A stretch of DNA of 64,000 nucleotides from Desulfitobacterium sp050251735 (GCA_050251735.1 JBFWMF010000005.1:82469-146468), one strand, 5' to 3'; counted from the stretch's first letter, positions 42,483 to 51,932 are shown. Notes: generated by a model from the sequence alone, not told the origin. A program made the numbers and translations.

Positions 42483-42632
42483 TTAATAATTTTCGCATAC
42501 TTCCTGATAAAGCTTTTGGAGGCTTGAAATTTCATTTTTGAGATTTTCTTCTTCAAGAACCATCCCCGAAGACAAGTTGCTCAACTTTTCTTGCTTACAT
42601 TTTAATACATATGCTACTGCTAATGATTCCAT
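42483..42632 (-). CDS. Small 49-residue coiled-coil protein
   Basis: ATG at 42632 is preceded by GGAGG with ideal 7-base spacing; the frame ends at TAA 42483 and is followed by a terminator. The sequence starts MESLAVAYVLKCKQEKL and continues with a heptad-like segment (LEEENLKNEISSLQKLYQEV) ending CENY. No family recognised and no TM. Its own ribosome site and terminator support a real gene, perhaps a small regulatory or spore-related protein. Confidence 0.7.
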   Translation of the reverse strand: MESLAVAYVLKCKQEKLSNLSSGMVLEEENLKNEISSLQKLYQEVCENY

Positions 42633-42853
42633 ATCAATTCCTCCTTGATTTCAAAATTTATTCAGTTAATTCTCACTATTATGATAACACACAATTTAAA
42701 TATATTGAAGATATAATTTGTTAATTCAGACTAATTTTAATAGTTCTTTTAATTACAATGTCGTTGTCTTTTGAACCTCTTTAGGGCATACTATAATATA
42801 GAGAACCAAAATGAAACAACGTTTCACAATTATATATCTAGGGGGAGTAGCAA

Positions 42854-43615
42854 ATGTTCAATTTAAGAGGTCGTGTCGCTGTTATTACTGGAGCATCTAG
42901 TGGATTAGGCACCCAAATGGCTCATGGTTTGGCTGAACAAGGTGCAAATCTTGTATTACTTGCTCGTCGCGAAGATAAATTGCGCAAAGTCGCCGCAGAG
43001 CTCGAAAGCAAATATGGGGTAATAGTCCACCCTGTTGCTTGCGATGTAACTCAATTAGATTCTGTTAAAGCTGCTGTTCAAGCTACTTTAGCCAAGTTTG
43101 GCAAAGTCGATATCCTCGTTAATAATGCAGGGGTCGGAACAATGGTCCCCGCTGAAAAAATGGAAGATGAAGAATGGGAATACAACCTCTCCATCGACCT
43201 GACCGGCGTCTTCCGTACTGCTCGAGAATTTGGCAAAGCGATGCTTGAAGCTGGTTATGGACGTATTATCAACATTTCTTCTATGTATGGAATGGTCGGC
43301 AATTCCGCAGCCCCAGCTTCTGCTTACCATGCAGCTAAGGGCGGTGTCGTAAATCTTACTCGTGCCTTGGCAGCAGAATGGGCTACCCGCGGTGTGACAG
43401 TCAACTGCATCTGCCCAGGTTATTTTGCAACAGAATTAACCGCTGATACTCTGAAAACTGAAGAATTCACCGCCTATATGGAGCGTACTGTACCTCTTCA
43501 ACGTTACGGAAACGTTGGCGAATTAAATTCAGCTGCATGTTTCTTAGCAGCTGATGAGTCATCATATGTCACAGGGGTAATCTTACCCATCGATGGCGGG
43601 TATACCTGCGTTTAA
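42854..43615 (+). CDS. SDR-family oxidoreductase
   Basis: 253 residues, classical short-chain dehydrogenase: cofactor motif TGASSGLG (13-20), NNAGVGT, catalytic Ser in INISSMYGMVG and YHAAKGG (Tyr/Lys), PG motif CICPGYFATEL. The residues after the first strand (LLARRED) suggest NADP. Closest in pattern to gluconate 5-dehydrogenase or 3-oxoacyl reductase types; substrate unknown. GGGGGAG precedes the ATG. Single gene with its own terminator. Confidence 0.92.
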   Translation: MFNLRGRVAVITGASSGLGTQMAHGLAEQGANLVLLARREDKLRKVAAELESKYGVIVHPVACDVTQLDSVKAAVQATLAKFGKVDILVNNAGVGTMVPAEKMEDEEWEYNLSIDLTGVFRTAREFGKAMLEAGYGRIINISSMYGMVGNSAAPASAYHAAKGGVVNLTRALAAEWATRGVTVNCICPGYFATELTADTLKTEEFTAYMERTVPLQRYGNVGELNSAACFLAADESSYVTGVILPIDGGYTCV

Positions 43616-43680
43616 TTTCTAAAATAGTGTCAAATGTTCCTGATTCCTAAATAAAAATAAGTAAGCCTCATCACATAAGT

Positions 43681-43716
43681 AAGCCTCACACCGGATTGGT
43701 TTCCAGTGTGAGGCTT
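43681..43716 (+). terminator. Terminator of the SDR gene
   Basis: AAGCCTCACAC pairs with GTGTGAGGCTT around a 14-base loop, with CTTTTT six bases later. It is 65 bp after the stop. Confidence 0.7.
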
Positions 43717-43879
43717 CTGCCTTTTTAGGCTCCGTTGTTAAAATTTAAAGACGGAACTCTGAGACACGAGACATAGGTCTTCATGTCGAATAAATAATAA
43801 AACTAGCAAAATATAATTGTATCCCTATCTAATAATGTGTTAAACTGTAGAAAAATAGTATTTTTAAGGGGGTTTACCC

Positions 43880-44251
43880 ATGGCCAAATTTGTTCTTAAG
43901 AAGACATCAACTGGATTCAAATTCGACTTAAAAGCAGGCAATGGACAGACAATTGCAACTTCCGAGGTATATACTACTGAAAAATCCTGTTCGAATGGCA
44001 TTGAGAGTGTAAAAACTAACGCGCCAATTGCTAATTTTGAGGATTTGACTGAAGATCCAGTAAAGCAAGCTGTGAACCCTAAGTTTGAAATGTATGAAGA
44101 TAAGGCAGGCGAGTTTCGTTTTCGACTCAAGGCAAGAAATGGTGAAATTATTGCAACATCCGAAGGGTATAAGGCGAAAGCTGGTTGCTTGAATGGAATT
44201 GAGAGCGTCCGCAAAAATGCACCTATTGCAACAGTTGAGTCAGATTCTTGA
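43880..44251 (+). CDS. YegP/DUF1508-family protein
   Basis: 123 residues made of two DUF1508 repeats: KFVLKKTSTGFKFDLKAGNGQ with SCSNGIESVKTNAPIA, and the second KFEMYEDKAGEFRFRLKARNG with CLNGIESVRKNAPIA. Each repeat is a small beta-sheet with a helix. The family is widespread; its function is not established. GGGGG lies upstream of the ATG. It is a single gene with a strong terminator. Confidence 0.93.
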   Translation: MAKFVLKKTSTGFKFDLKAGNGQTIATSEVYTTEKSCSNGIESVKTNAPIANFEDLTEDPVKQAVNPKFEMYEDKAGEFRFRLKARNGEIIATSEGYKAKAGCLNGIESVRKNAPIATVESDS

Positions 44252-44296
44252 GAATGGCATCTAGATATCAAAAAATATAATTGTAATACATAATAA

Positions 44297-44338
44297 AACA
44301 CAACAAAAGCACTCTAGCTAGAGTGCTTTTGTTGTGTT
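44297..44338 (+). terminator. Perfect palindromic terminator between convergent genes
   Basis: Two 21-base arms (AACACAACAAAAGCACTCTAG and its complement) meet with no spacer. It can serve the YegP gene on the + strand and the decayed minus-strand gene at 44351. Confidence 0.85.
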
Positions 44339-44350
44339 CCGAAACTTCTC

Positions 44351-44494
44351 CTACAAGCCTTCGGAAATGGCTAGGGTCATCACTGTATCATCAGTAAAAA
44401 AACATTCCGGGCTAAACAAGGGAAAATCCTTGGTTTTAATATTATTCTACTCATATACCGAGCCCACAAAATCACTAATAATAGCACCGATCAT
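44351..44494 (-). pseudogene. ADP-ribosylglycohydrolase (DraG-type) N-terminal remnant
   Basis: ATG at 44494 overlaps the stop of the GGDEF-EAL gene (ATGA). The frame gives MIGAIISDFVGSVYE, then TAG at 44449-44447 where homologues have Phe, then NNIKTKDFPLFSPECFFTDD, TVMTLAISEGL and a second TAG at 44351. The FTDDT motif is the di-Mg site of ADP-ribosylglycohydrolases. Only about 47 of about 260 codons remain. It was once coupled to the upstream gene. Confidence 0.82.
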
Positions 44495-47400
44495 ACTTCT
44501 CCCTGCCTTTTTGAGACTAATATTTTTTCGATCTCTTCAGCCGGCATCGGCTTGTAGTAATAATATCCTTGCGCCACATCACAGGACCGTTGGCTCAGGA
44601 AATCAAGCTGAGTTTTAGTTTCGACACCCTCGGCGATAACCTGGAGATTCATACTCTTGGCAAGGTTTATTATTACCTTGGCGATGGCTTGGTCCTTTTC
44701 ACATCCCTCAATACCATGCACAAATTGCATATCCATTTTTATTCGGTCAATGGGCAAAACCTTCAAACGACTTAAGGAGGAATATTCCGTACCAAAATCA
44801 TCGATGGACAAGGTGAGTCCAAGAGCTTTCAAGCTTGCTAGAATAGAAACAATATTATCGACATTATTGCTGGCGGCGCTTTCGGTAATTTCCAGTTCTA
44901 AATCCTTTGGCGATAAGCCCGTCTTCTTCAAAATCCCTTCTACCTGTTGCACAAAATCCGGGTTGCCTAACTGGACAACGGATACGTTCACAGCCATCCG
45001 CAGTCCGGAAAATCCTTTTTCCTGCCAGAGCTTATTTTGCCGGCAGGCAGTTTCCAGAACCCATTCACCGATTGGAGTAATCAGTCTTGTCTGTTCTGCT
45101 ATAGGAATAAATAGCCCAGGGCTGATGATACCTCGCTCAGGAAGTGACCACCTAAGTAGCGCTTCAAAGCCCACAATAGATTTTGTTGCAATATCGACTT
45201 GGGGTTGATAATAAATTACTAACTGTTCTCTTTCAAGTGCCCGGTGAAGATGATTCGTGAGCATCAATTGTTCTGCAACCTGATCTTTCATAGCTTGATT
45301 ACACATTAAATATTGGTTTTTTCCCAGCCTTTTCGCATTATACATAGCGGTATCAGCATTTTTGAGCAGGGTGTCGGAATCCTCTCCATCCTCTGGATAT
45401 AAAGCACAGCCTGCACTGAAGGTCACATAAAATTCCTGACCTCGTATATTGAGCGGCATACATATTGCACTCATGAGCTCATCTATAATTTTGCTAGCCT
45501 CATCTTTGGCGGAGATCTCATTCAAGATGATGGCAAATTCATCTCCACCGAAACGAGAAACTGCATCATAATAGCGGATGTTATCAGATAGTATCTGGGC
45601 GACCTCATAGAGGACAGCATCGCCAAGATCATGGCCCATGGTATCATTGATTGCTTTAAACGAATCAATATCAAGGAAAACAACTGCGAGGGTTTTCCCT
45701 GTTCTGCTTGCTTGTTTGATTGTCTCATCTATGTGTTCTTTAAATAATCTACGGTTGGGTAGCAGGGTAAGTTGATCATGATAGGCAAGAAATTTATTTC
45801 TATTCTCTGTCTTAATTTTCAGCAGCATATCTGAAACAACATTGGCAACAATCTCCATAAAATCAGTTGAATCTAAATGCCATTCCCTTAAGGGTCTTGC
45901 GGAATTAAAGCCCATGATTCCTATAATCTCGCCCTTTTCTTTTACCGGTAAATTGACCATGCCTCGAATATTTTGTTCCGCAAGCATTCTCTTAAACTTT
46001 CCGGCTAGGGGAGGTAATAGTTTCGCATCAGGAAGCTTCATTATTCCTTCTGATTCAAACTGATCAAGCAACTTCAGATGGATATCAGAACTTAACATTC
46101 CAAAATCCTTCAGAAATGATCTTGTTCCTCCTGCCAACCATTCACATGAATAGTGCAAATTTCCCTTATCTTGTTCAAATACAATAATATAAGCCCGATC
46201 AGACTGGATAAACTTACCACATTTTTCTAATAGATTATGGAGTATCTCATCCTTATTCCACTCTTCCGCAGAGATAAAGTCTCGTGATATCTCTGCTAGA
46301 AGGGTCTGTTTTTCATCATAAGAATAATTCTCCTTAAGCTTCGCAACATAGATGGAGTTCACATAAACAGACAAAATAGCGGATAAGCCAATTAAACCAA
46401 GCCTTACGCTATAATCTGCTACATTCACCTCCACCAGAACACGAGGAGATATCGCCCAAACCAGTACTTGAGTCATCAAAGCTGACATCGTGATAGTGAT
46501 CAACAGGATTCGCCTATTATAGATTAAGCAAAGGATGAATAGCAGAAATACAAAAGCCCAGATTGTAATACTTCCATATTTGACAAATCTTAAAGTCATA
46601 TAAGGAATAATCATCGAATAGACCATGGCAATTAACATTTCTTTCAGAAAACCATTAATTCTGAGCTCGTTAATCAAAAGGATCATTACAGCTATAAAAA
46701 TCAAAACCATGCTAAATTTATCAATGTCAGGTAAACCCGTTTCTTGGTATACCAGTTTTTGACTAATAATGTTCAACATACTCCCGATAGCAAAGCCAAA
46801 GCTCATAACTCGATATACATTGCTATGGGCCTGATCAGTATGCAAACCCTCGCTTTGGGTAATTGTGACTGGACCCAATAATCCGTATTTCTTAACAATA
46901 TAGGCTATTGCTCCGATGGGTAATAGAGAAAAAACAGATGAAAGACGAGGAACTGTAATATTTATGTAGCCAAAGACAACATCTGATAACGTTCCGAGTG
47001 CATAGGCTATGATATAGCAGATTGCTAGCCAGGTAGCCTGAGTCCGGATGTTTTTATCTTGAGAGGTTATTCTCGCTAACAGCAACAGGATGATATTTAT
47101 TATGGTGAAACCAATATAATAAGCATAAAAAAAATAATCCCATAAATCATAATTGACCGCTGGTACCCATCCGTATTGGGTATGGATGAAATCATCTGTA
47201 TATAGCCCCATGGCCGGAAGAATAGTAAAAGCATAAATCATCACCAGTCCAGGCAAATAGAGTGCGGGATAGATCCACCACTTTTTTAAGAGCTTTTCTT
47301 GTTCAGTTAGCAATAGAGTAAAATGCAAAAGCATTCCGGACATTGGCCCCCAGCCAATAGGCGCAACCAAATAGCCGATCATACTAATCCCTTTATTATC

Positions 47401-47574
47401 CGCTGCCGCAGTAATTGCAAGGCCTAAAGACCAAACCAAAAGAGCACAGCACATAATCATCAATAATCGATTGATCGCCTTTTTAAAGATTCCATTTGTT
47501 GCGTATAAGCCACAAACAAATGATATTCCACCAATTGCTATAAGGAGCATTCCCCAGAATGTTGAATAGTCCAT
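44491..47574 (-). CDS. 7TM-GAF-GGDEF-EAL c-di-GMP enzyme
   Basis: About 1027 residues. The N-terminal part (1-235) is a seven-helix histidine-kinase-type membrane sensor, more helices follow (about 265-405), then a GAF domain (about 425-580), GGDEF and EAL. GGDEF is intact (SRFGGDEFAII) with a full RxxD inhibitory site (RYYD). EAL is intact in key acids: GFEALLRW, LEITESAA and SIDDFGTEYSSL, where Glu replaces the usual Gly. Both synthesis and hydrolysis are possible. GAGG lies 6 bases before the ATG at 47574. Confidence 0.93.
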   Translation of the reverse strand: MDYSTFWGMLLIAIGGISFVCGLYATNGIFKKAINRLLMIMCCALLVWSLGLAITAAADNKGISMIGYLVAPIGWGPMSGMLLHFTLLLTEQEKLLKKWWIYPALYLPGLVMIYAFTILPAMGLYTDDFIHTQYGWVPAVNYDLWDYFFYAYYIGFTIINIILLLLARITSQDKNIRTQATWLAICYIIAYALGTLSDVVFGYINITVPRLSSVFSLLPIGAIAYIVKKYGLLGPVTITQSEGLHTDQAHSNVYRVMSFGFAIGSMLNIISQKLVYQETGLPDIDKFSMVLIFIAVMILLINELRINGFLKEMLIAMVYSMIIPYMTLRFVKYGSITIWAFVFLLFILCLIYNRRILLITITMSALMTQVLVWAISPRVLVEVNVADYSVRLGLIGLSAILSVYVNSIYVAKLKENYSYDEKQTLLAEISRDFISAEEWNKDEILHNLLEKCGKFIQSDRAYIIVFEQDKGNLHYSCEWLAGGTRSFLKDFGMLSSDIHLKLLDQFESEGIMKLPDAKLLPPLAGKFKRMLAEQNIRGMVNLPVKEKGEIIGIMGFNSARPLREWHLDSTDFMEIVANVVSDMLLKIKTENRNKFLAYHDQLTLLPNRRLFKEHIDETIKQASRTGKTLAVVFLDIDSFKAINDTMGHDLGDAVLYEVAQILSDNIRYYDAVSRFGGDEFAIILNEISAKDEASKIIDELMSAICMPLNIRGQEFYVTFSAGCALYPEDGEDSDTLLKNADTAMYNAKRLGKNQYLMCNQAMKDQVAEQLMLTNHLHRALEREQLVIYYQPQVDIATKSIVGFEALLRWSLPERGIISPGLFIPIAEQTRLITPIGEWVLETACRQNKLWQEKGFSGLRMAVNVSVVQLGNPDFVQQVEGILKKTGLSPKDLELEITESAASNNVDNIVSILASLKALGLTLSIDDFGTEYSSLSRLKVLPIDRIKMDMQFVHGIEGCEKDQAIAKVIINLAKSMNLQVIAEGVETKTQLDFLSQRSCDVAQGYYYYKPMPAEEIEKILVSKRQGEV

Positions 47575-47798
47575 AGTATACCTCATTTAAAATTTTATGT
47601 TGCCAATTCTTCAATAGAATCCCTCGAGCTATACAATCTATATATAAATAACATCGGAATTACTAGTGTGCTATCCCATTTTATCTTCCATATCTATATA
47701 TCGACAATTTTCTAGAAAATATTAGCTCTTTCTCAATTTAAGCATCTTTTCATGAGCTGTAACAGTGGCAATAAGGGCAATAAGCACTCAAAAAAATC

Positions 47799-47827
47799 TT
47801 GACAAGAATTTTTCACCGTGATAATGT
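47799..47827 (+). promoter_or_regulatory. Promoter of the T-box-controlled transporter operon
   Basis: TTGACA at 47799 and TAATGT at 47822 are 17 bases apart, about 30 bp before the structured leader. Confidence 0.75.
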
Positions 47828-47829
47828 AA

Positions 47830-48125
47830 TAAAAACCGTTGAAGTAGAAATCAAACCGTTAAGCGCACTTACAGAGAGCTGAGAGGGCTGGGAACTCGGC
47901 AGAAAGCGGTACGGCAAATGGACTACTGAGGGCGCAGGGAACGAAAGCCTTTGCTTTCTAGTATAGTGCGACGCAGGCCAGCGTTATCAGGCAGGAGTGT
48001 GTTGGCACTCTGGAAGAGTTGGGTAATATTTTTATATTACCAAGCAAGGTGGCACCGCAGGCTTAAGCCTGTCCTTGATTCGGATTATCCTTTTTGGGAT
48101 GATCCCGATCAAGGACAGGCTTTTA
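47830..48125 (+). ncRNA. T-box leader, predicted tryptophan (UGG) specifier
   Basis: Stem I starts at 47863 (GCGCACTTA, pairing with TGAGGGCGC ending 47935) and contains the AGAGAG loop-E element. The opposite strand carries TGG at 47919-47921 followed by A, placed as the specifier codon. The T-box core AAGGTGGCACCGC lies at 48046-48058, and the antiterminator competes with the terminator at 48065-48122. Uncharged tRNA-Trp would allow read-through into the TrpXYZ-like genes. It fills the 604-bp gap with its promoter. Confidence 0.9.
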
Positions 48126-48126
48126 T
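48065..48126 (+). terminator. T-box-regulated terminator
   Basis: AAGCCTGTCCTTGAT pairs perfectly with ATCAAGGACAGGCTT, followed by TTTTATTATTTT. Its left arm overlaps the T-box antiterminator region. Confidence 0.88.
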
Positions 48127-48199
48127 TATTTTCAAAGCCTTTGCTTCTCCTAAAAAAACCAACTGACTTATCCACATCGTGGTGAAAAGTGAAAGGAAG

Positions 48200-49195
48200 A
48201 TGAAAGAAATGAAAAAAACACTAGTAGGTCTCCTAATCTCTATTCTTCTCCTCGCAGCTGTCGGTTGCAGCGCGGAAACAACTCCCCAACAAGGCAAGGC
48301 ATCAGCAAATGCTATCCAGGTCGGCCTAGTCCAGCTTGCTGACAACGGCGCTTTTACGGACATGCGCGAAGGTTTTACCACTAAGATGCGGGAGCTCGGA
48401 TATACAGAGGAGCAGATGGTTATTGACTACAAGAACGCCAATGGCGACACGGCTACTCTCAACTCCATCATGCAAACGATGGTTGATGAAAAGAAGGACA
48501 TGATTGTGACCATCGGTACACCGGCGACCCAAGCGATTGTCAATATGGATAGCGGTATCCCTGTCTTTTACATCTCCGTTTCCAACCCGGTAGGTGCCAA
48601 GGTCATCACCGATATGAACACCCCAGATAAGAATGCCACCGGTACCTCCAATGCTATCCCCGTCAGCGAGATGTTCAAGCTTGCCGATCAACTGACCCCT
48701 AACCGCCAAACCTATGGGTTGATCTATAATACCGGTGAAATCAATGCCGTCACGACGATTGAAAATGCCAAGAAATACCTGGAATCGGTGGGATTAAATT
48801 ATAAGGAGGTTATCATTACCTCCTCTTCGGAAGTGCAGCAAGCCGCGGAATCCTTAGTTAACCAGGTTGATGCCTTTTTCATTCCTAATGACAGCATGGT
48901 TCAAAGTGCCATGCCTCAGGTAGCTGAAATCGCTAAAAATGCCAAAATCCCGGTCTATGGCAGCTCAGCCGTCATGGTTCAATCCGGTGCCTTTGCCACC
49001 GTCAGTATCGATGACATTACAATTGGTGGCATCACTGCCGAAATGGCGGAAAAATACTTAAAAGGTACCCCCCTCCAAGAGATTCCATCCCTAGTTGTCA
49101 CCGATTTTACCACCGTCATTAACAAGTCCACCGCGGATGCCCTTGGACTAACTCTTCCCCAAAGCGTACTGGACAGCGCTAAAATCATCGACTAA
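48200..49195 (+). CDS. trpX: ABC substrate-binding lipoprotein, TrpX-like
   Basis: About 331 residues of the ABC_sub_bind (PF04392) family. The lipoprotein signal ends AAVGC. Body motifs: VGLVQLADNGAFTDMREGF, IVTIGTPATQAIVN, IPVFYISVSNPVGA, and PVYGSSAVMVQSGA. The UGG-type T-box upstream and the permease/ATPase downstream make it the tryptophan-binding subunit of TrpXYZ by context. Starts at 48200 or 48209 are both possible (AAAGGA lies just upstream); a GTG at 48179 is less likely. Confidence 0.87.
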   Translation: MKEMKKTLVGLLISILLLAAVGCSAETTPQQGKASANAIQVGLVQLADNGAFTDMREGFTTKMRELGYTEEQMVIDYKNANGDTATLNSIMQTMVDEKKDMIVTIGTPATQAIVNMDSGIPVFYISVSNPVGAKVITDMNTPDKNATGTSNAIPVSEMFKLADQLTPNRQTYGLIYNTGEINAVTTIENAKKYLESVGLNYKEVIITSSSEVQQAAESLVNQVDAFFIPNDSMVQSAMPQVAEIAKNAKIPVYGSSAVMVQSGAFATVSIDDITIGGITAEMAEKYLKGTPLQEIPSLVVTDFTTVINKSTADALGLTLPQSVLDSAKIID

Positions 49196-49230
49196 TCAGT
49201 CCACCATTTAATCTCGCAGGAGGTAAGATC

Positions 49231-50130
49231 ATGACTTTACTGATCGGTTCCCTACAGCTCGGCTTTATCTACGGCATGCTGGCACTGGGTATCTATATTT
49301 CCTTCCGCATCCTCAATATCCCTGATCTAACTGCCGATGGAAGCTTTACTCTCGGCCTCGCCGTCTCGGCTGTCCTCACCCTAGCTGGACATCCTTTGCT
49401 CGGCATCTTGCTGGCCATCGTGGCAGGAGCCGCGGCGGGTACGGTGACAGGACTTCTGCAAACCAAGCTGGAGATCCACCCGATCCTCGCCGGAATCATC
49501 ACCATGAGCAGTCTCTACAGTATCAACCTTTATGTTCTCGGCAGCCGTTCTAATCTATCCTTGATCGGCAGTGACACTCTTTTCACGCAAATAGCTTGGC
49601 TGCCAGTCAGCAAAGAAATCCTTAAGACCTTTGTCCCCTTCGCCTTTTGCTTTCTCTGTGCCGTGGTTCTCATCTTGTTTTTCAAGACCCATCTGGGCCT
49701 CTGCATCCGTGCTACCGGCAATAACGAGGAGATGGTCAAGGCTTCCTCAATCAATGTCGATGCTATGAAAATCCTTGCTGTGGCCATTTCCAACGCCTGT
49801 ATCGGCTTAGCCGGCGCAGTGCTCGCCCAGTATCAGGGGTATGCCGACATCAGCTCCGGGATTGGTATCATGGTAGTCGGTCTGGCCTCGGCCATCATCG
49901 GCGAAGCGATTTTTGGCCGTCGCTCTTTGACTATCGGGCTGCTCTCTGCCATCTGCGGCTCCCTTATTTACCGTTTTATCATCGCGGCGGCCTTGAAATC
50001 GAGTATCTTTCCCGCCTATATGCTCCGAGTCGTTTCGGCAATCATCGTCGTCATTGCCTTGGCCATACCCGTGGTGAAAAAGCATCTCGAGCTGCACAAC
50101 ATGAGAAAGAAGGTGGAATTGGATGCTTGA
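49231..50130 (+). CDS. trpY: ABC permease, TrpY-like
   Basis: 299 residues and about nine TM helices of the BPD_transp_2 family. FRILNIPDLTADGSFTLGLAVSA and LEIHPILAGIITMSSLYSIN are typical of permeases paired with PF04392 binding proteins. GCAGGAGG lies before the ATG. Its 3' end overlaps the ATPase gene by 8 bases. G+C is visibly higher in this operon than in neighbouring genes. Confidence 0.88.
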   Translation: MTLLIGSLQLGFIYGMLALGIYISFRILNIPDLTADGSFTLGLAVSAVLTLAGHPLLGILLAIVAGAAAGTVTGLLQTKLEIHPILAGIITMSSLYSINLYVLGSRSNLSLIGSDTLFTQIAWLPVSKEILKTFVPFAFCFLCAVVLILFFKTHLGLCIRATGNNEEMVKASSINVDAMKILAVAISNACIGLAGAVLAQYQGYADISSGIGIMVVGLASAIIGEAIFGRRSLTIGLLSAICGSLIYRFIIAAALKSSIFPAYMLRVVSAIIVVIALAIPVVKKHLELHNMRKKVELDA

Positions 50131-50920
50131 AATCAGCAACGCCACCAAAATCTTCTTAGCAGGCACACCCAATGAGCATGTGGCCTTGGACAAAGTTAGC
50201 CTATCTCTGACAAAAGGTGAATTCGTGACCCTCATCGGTTCCAATGGTGCCGGCAAATCCACCCTGTTTAATGCCATTGGCGGTACCTTTTGGCTCAACC
50301 GTGGTAAAATTCTTCTCCAAGGAGAAAACATTACCTACCTAGCTGAGCACAAGCGGGCTGCCAGGATTGGACGCCTCTTTCAGGATCCTCTTAAAGGTTC
50401 GGCACCGGATATGACTATCGAAGAAAATCTTGCCCTTGCCTATAATCGCCGCAGCAGAAACGGCCTGCGTCTCGGTGTTCACCCCAAGGACGTAAAGGTT
50501 TTTCGTGAAAAAATCGCCCTGCTGGACATGGGCCTTGAGGACCGCCTCAGGACAAAGGTTGGACTACTTTCGGGTGGTCAAAGACAGGCCCTCTCCCTGC
50601 TTATGTCCACCATTGCTAAACCTGCCCTGTTACTCCTTGATGAACACACTGCAGCTCTTGATCCTGCCGCTGCCGAAAAGATAATGGCGATTACCAAAGA
50701 CATCGTCAGTCAGGATCAGATCACCACCATGATGATCACTCATAATATCCAGACCGCCCTTAAAACCGGAACCCGTACGATCATGTTAGATCAGGGAAAA
50801 ATCCTTCTGGATATCGCCGGAAAGGCTCGAGAAGAGATGACGGTTTCCAGTTTATTGGAGCTCTTCTCTCAGCAAAGTCAAAACACCTTGGATGATGATC
50901 GTATGCTTTTGAGTCGCTGA
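50123..50920 (+). CDS. trpZ: ABC ATPase, TrpZ-like
   Basis: 265 residues, one ATPase domain: Walker A GSNGAGKST, Q-loop LFQDPLKG, signature LSGGQRQALSL, Walker B LLLDEHTAALDP (His in place of the usual Pro), switch ITHN. It powers the permease encoded just before. The operon ends here with a strong terminator. Confidence 0.9.
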   Translation: MLEISNATKIFLAGTPNEHVALDKVSLSLTKGEFVTLIGSNGAGKSTLFNAIGGTFWLNRGKILLQGENITYLAEHKRAARIGRLFQDPLKGSAPDMTIEENLALAYNRRSRNGLRLGVHPKDVKVFREKIALLDMGLEDRLRTKVGLLSGGQRQALSLLMSTIAKPALLLLDEHTAALDPAAAEKIMAITKDIVSQDQITTMMITHNIQTALKTGTRTIMLDQGKILLDIAGKAREEMTVSSLLELFSQQSQNTLDDDRMLLSR

Positions 50921-50942
50921 ACGAGATTGCGTTCAGTACCGA

Positions 50943-50988
50943 AAGAAGCCGGTTAAGGTAGAATTAATTCCACCTTAACCGGCTTCTT
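50943..50988 (+). terminator. Terminator of the TrpXYZ-like operon
   Basis: AAGAAGCCGGTTAAGGT pairs perfectly with ACCTTAACCGGCTTCTT around a 12-base loop, 22 bp after the ATPase stop. Confidence 0.85.
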
Positions 50989-51109
50989 ATCGTGTTTCTA
51001 AGACTTGATTTGCCTACATAATCGGTTGCTAATTAACAATAGACATCATTAGATACCAAAAAGAATATGTCTAAGAGGCCTGAAGGCTTCTAAAAACACT
51101 TAATATAAA

Positions 51110-51847
51110 CTAGACTAAGAGCAGTTCATCTATATCGAGAACCTCAATATTTCTATGAGGCTTCTGCCTGATATATCCCGCATCCTCAAATTCTGTTAAC
51201 TTTCTACTGATTGTTTCCGGCGTAGTCCCTAGAAAGGAAGCCAAGTCCCTTTTACTCATGGGGAGCACAAACTCCATAGACGAAGCTTCCTTATCGATAC
51301 ACTCCGCCAAGAAAAGGGCAAGCCTGGTTTCCACCTTCTCCGTCGAAACTCTTGTGGTTTGTTTCTCCGATTTTTCCAGTCTGCTAGAGAATTCAGCTAG
51401 CATTTTCAAGGCAATCGAAGGGTAGTTCAAAAGGAATTGCTGCAAATCCGTGCGCGTAATCAGGCAAACCTCTGTGTTTTCCACTGCTTCGGCATAGGAC
51501 TCATGCACAGACTCACTGAATAAGGCATGTTCGCCCGTGAAATCCCCCGGCCTTAAAAAACGCACCAATTGTTCCTTACCTGATTCAGACAAACGATAAA
51601 TTCTGATTTTCCCACTTCTGACAATATAGAGTGAATCGGATTGATCCCCGGCTCGATAAATGATCTCGCTCTTTTTATAGGAAGAAGAACGAACCGCTTC
51701 TGTGATTTCAGCCATTTGCTCATCTTCAAGATGATTAAATATCGGCACTATTGAGACACAGGATGCGTGTCCTTCACATTCGCTCCCATGGCCACTTCCA
51801 TGTCCACACCCATGGTTACAGCCATGACCGCATTCATGTTCGCTCAT
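51110..51847 (-). CDS. Crp/Fnr-family regulator with Cys/His-rich N-terminus
   Basis: 245 residues. The first 30 hold five Cys and seven His in Gly-spaced repeats (C6, C10, C14, C24, C30), followed by a cAMP-binding-like domain (VPIFNHLEDEQ, GDFTGEHALF) and a Crp-type HTH (MSKRDLASFLGTTPETISRKL). AAAGGAAAG precedes the ATG at 51847; the frame is open for 48 more codons upstream but lacks a site there. It follows the metal exporter on one strand (85-bp gap), so the N-terminus probably binds metal or an Fe-S cluster. Confidence 0.9.
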   Translation of the reverse strand: MSEHECGHGCNHGCGHGSGHGSECEGHASCVSIVPIFNHLEDEQMAEITEAVRSSSYKKSEIIYRAGDQSDSLYIVRSGKIRIYRLSESGKEQLVRFLRPGDFTGEHALFSESVHESYAEAVENTEVCLITRTDLQQFLLNYPSIALKMLAEFSSRLEKSEKQTTRVSTEKVETRLALFLAECIDKEASSMEFVLPMSKRDLASFLGTTPETISRKLTEFEDAGYIRQKPHRNIEVLDIDELLLV

Positions 51848-51932
51848 TTCTACTTTCCTTTCCCAACCTTCTGCCAATTTATCCACGGCTTCTCTTCTAT
51901 GATTGAAGTGTATTAGCGTTATTATTTCTCCT

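Noticed and set aside
44447..44449. TAG in the ADP-ribosylglycohydrolase remnant as pyrrolysine
   Set aside because: The gene is truncated by a second TAG and no pyrrolysine genes are seen, so decay is simpler.
47951..48166. 71-codon + strand ORF
   Set aside because: It lies entirely in the T-box leader and terminator.
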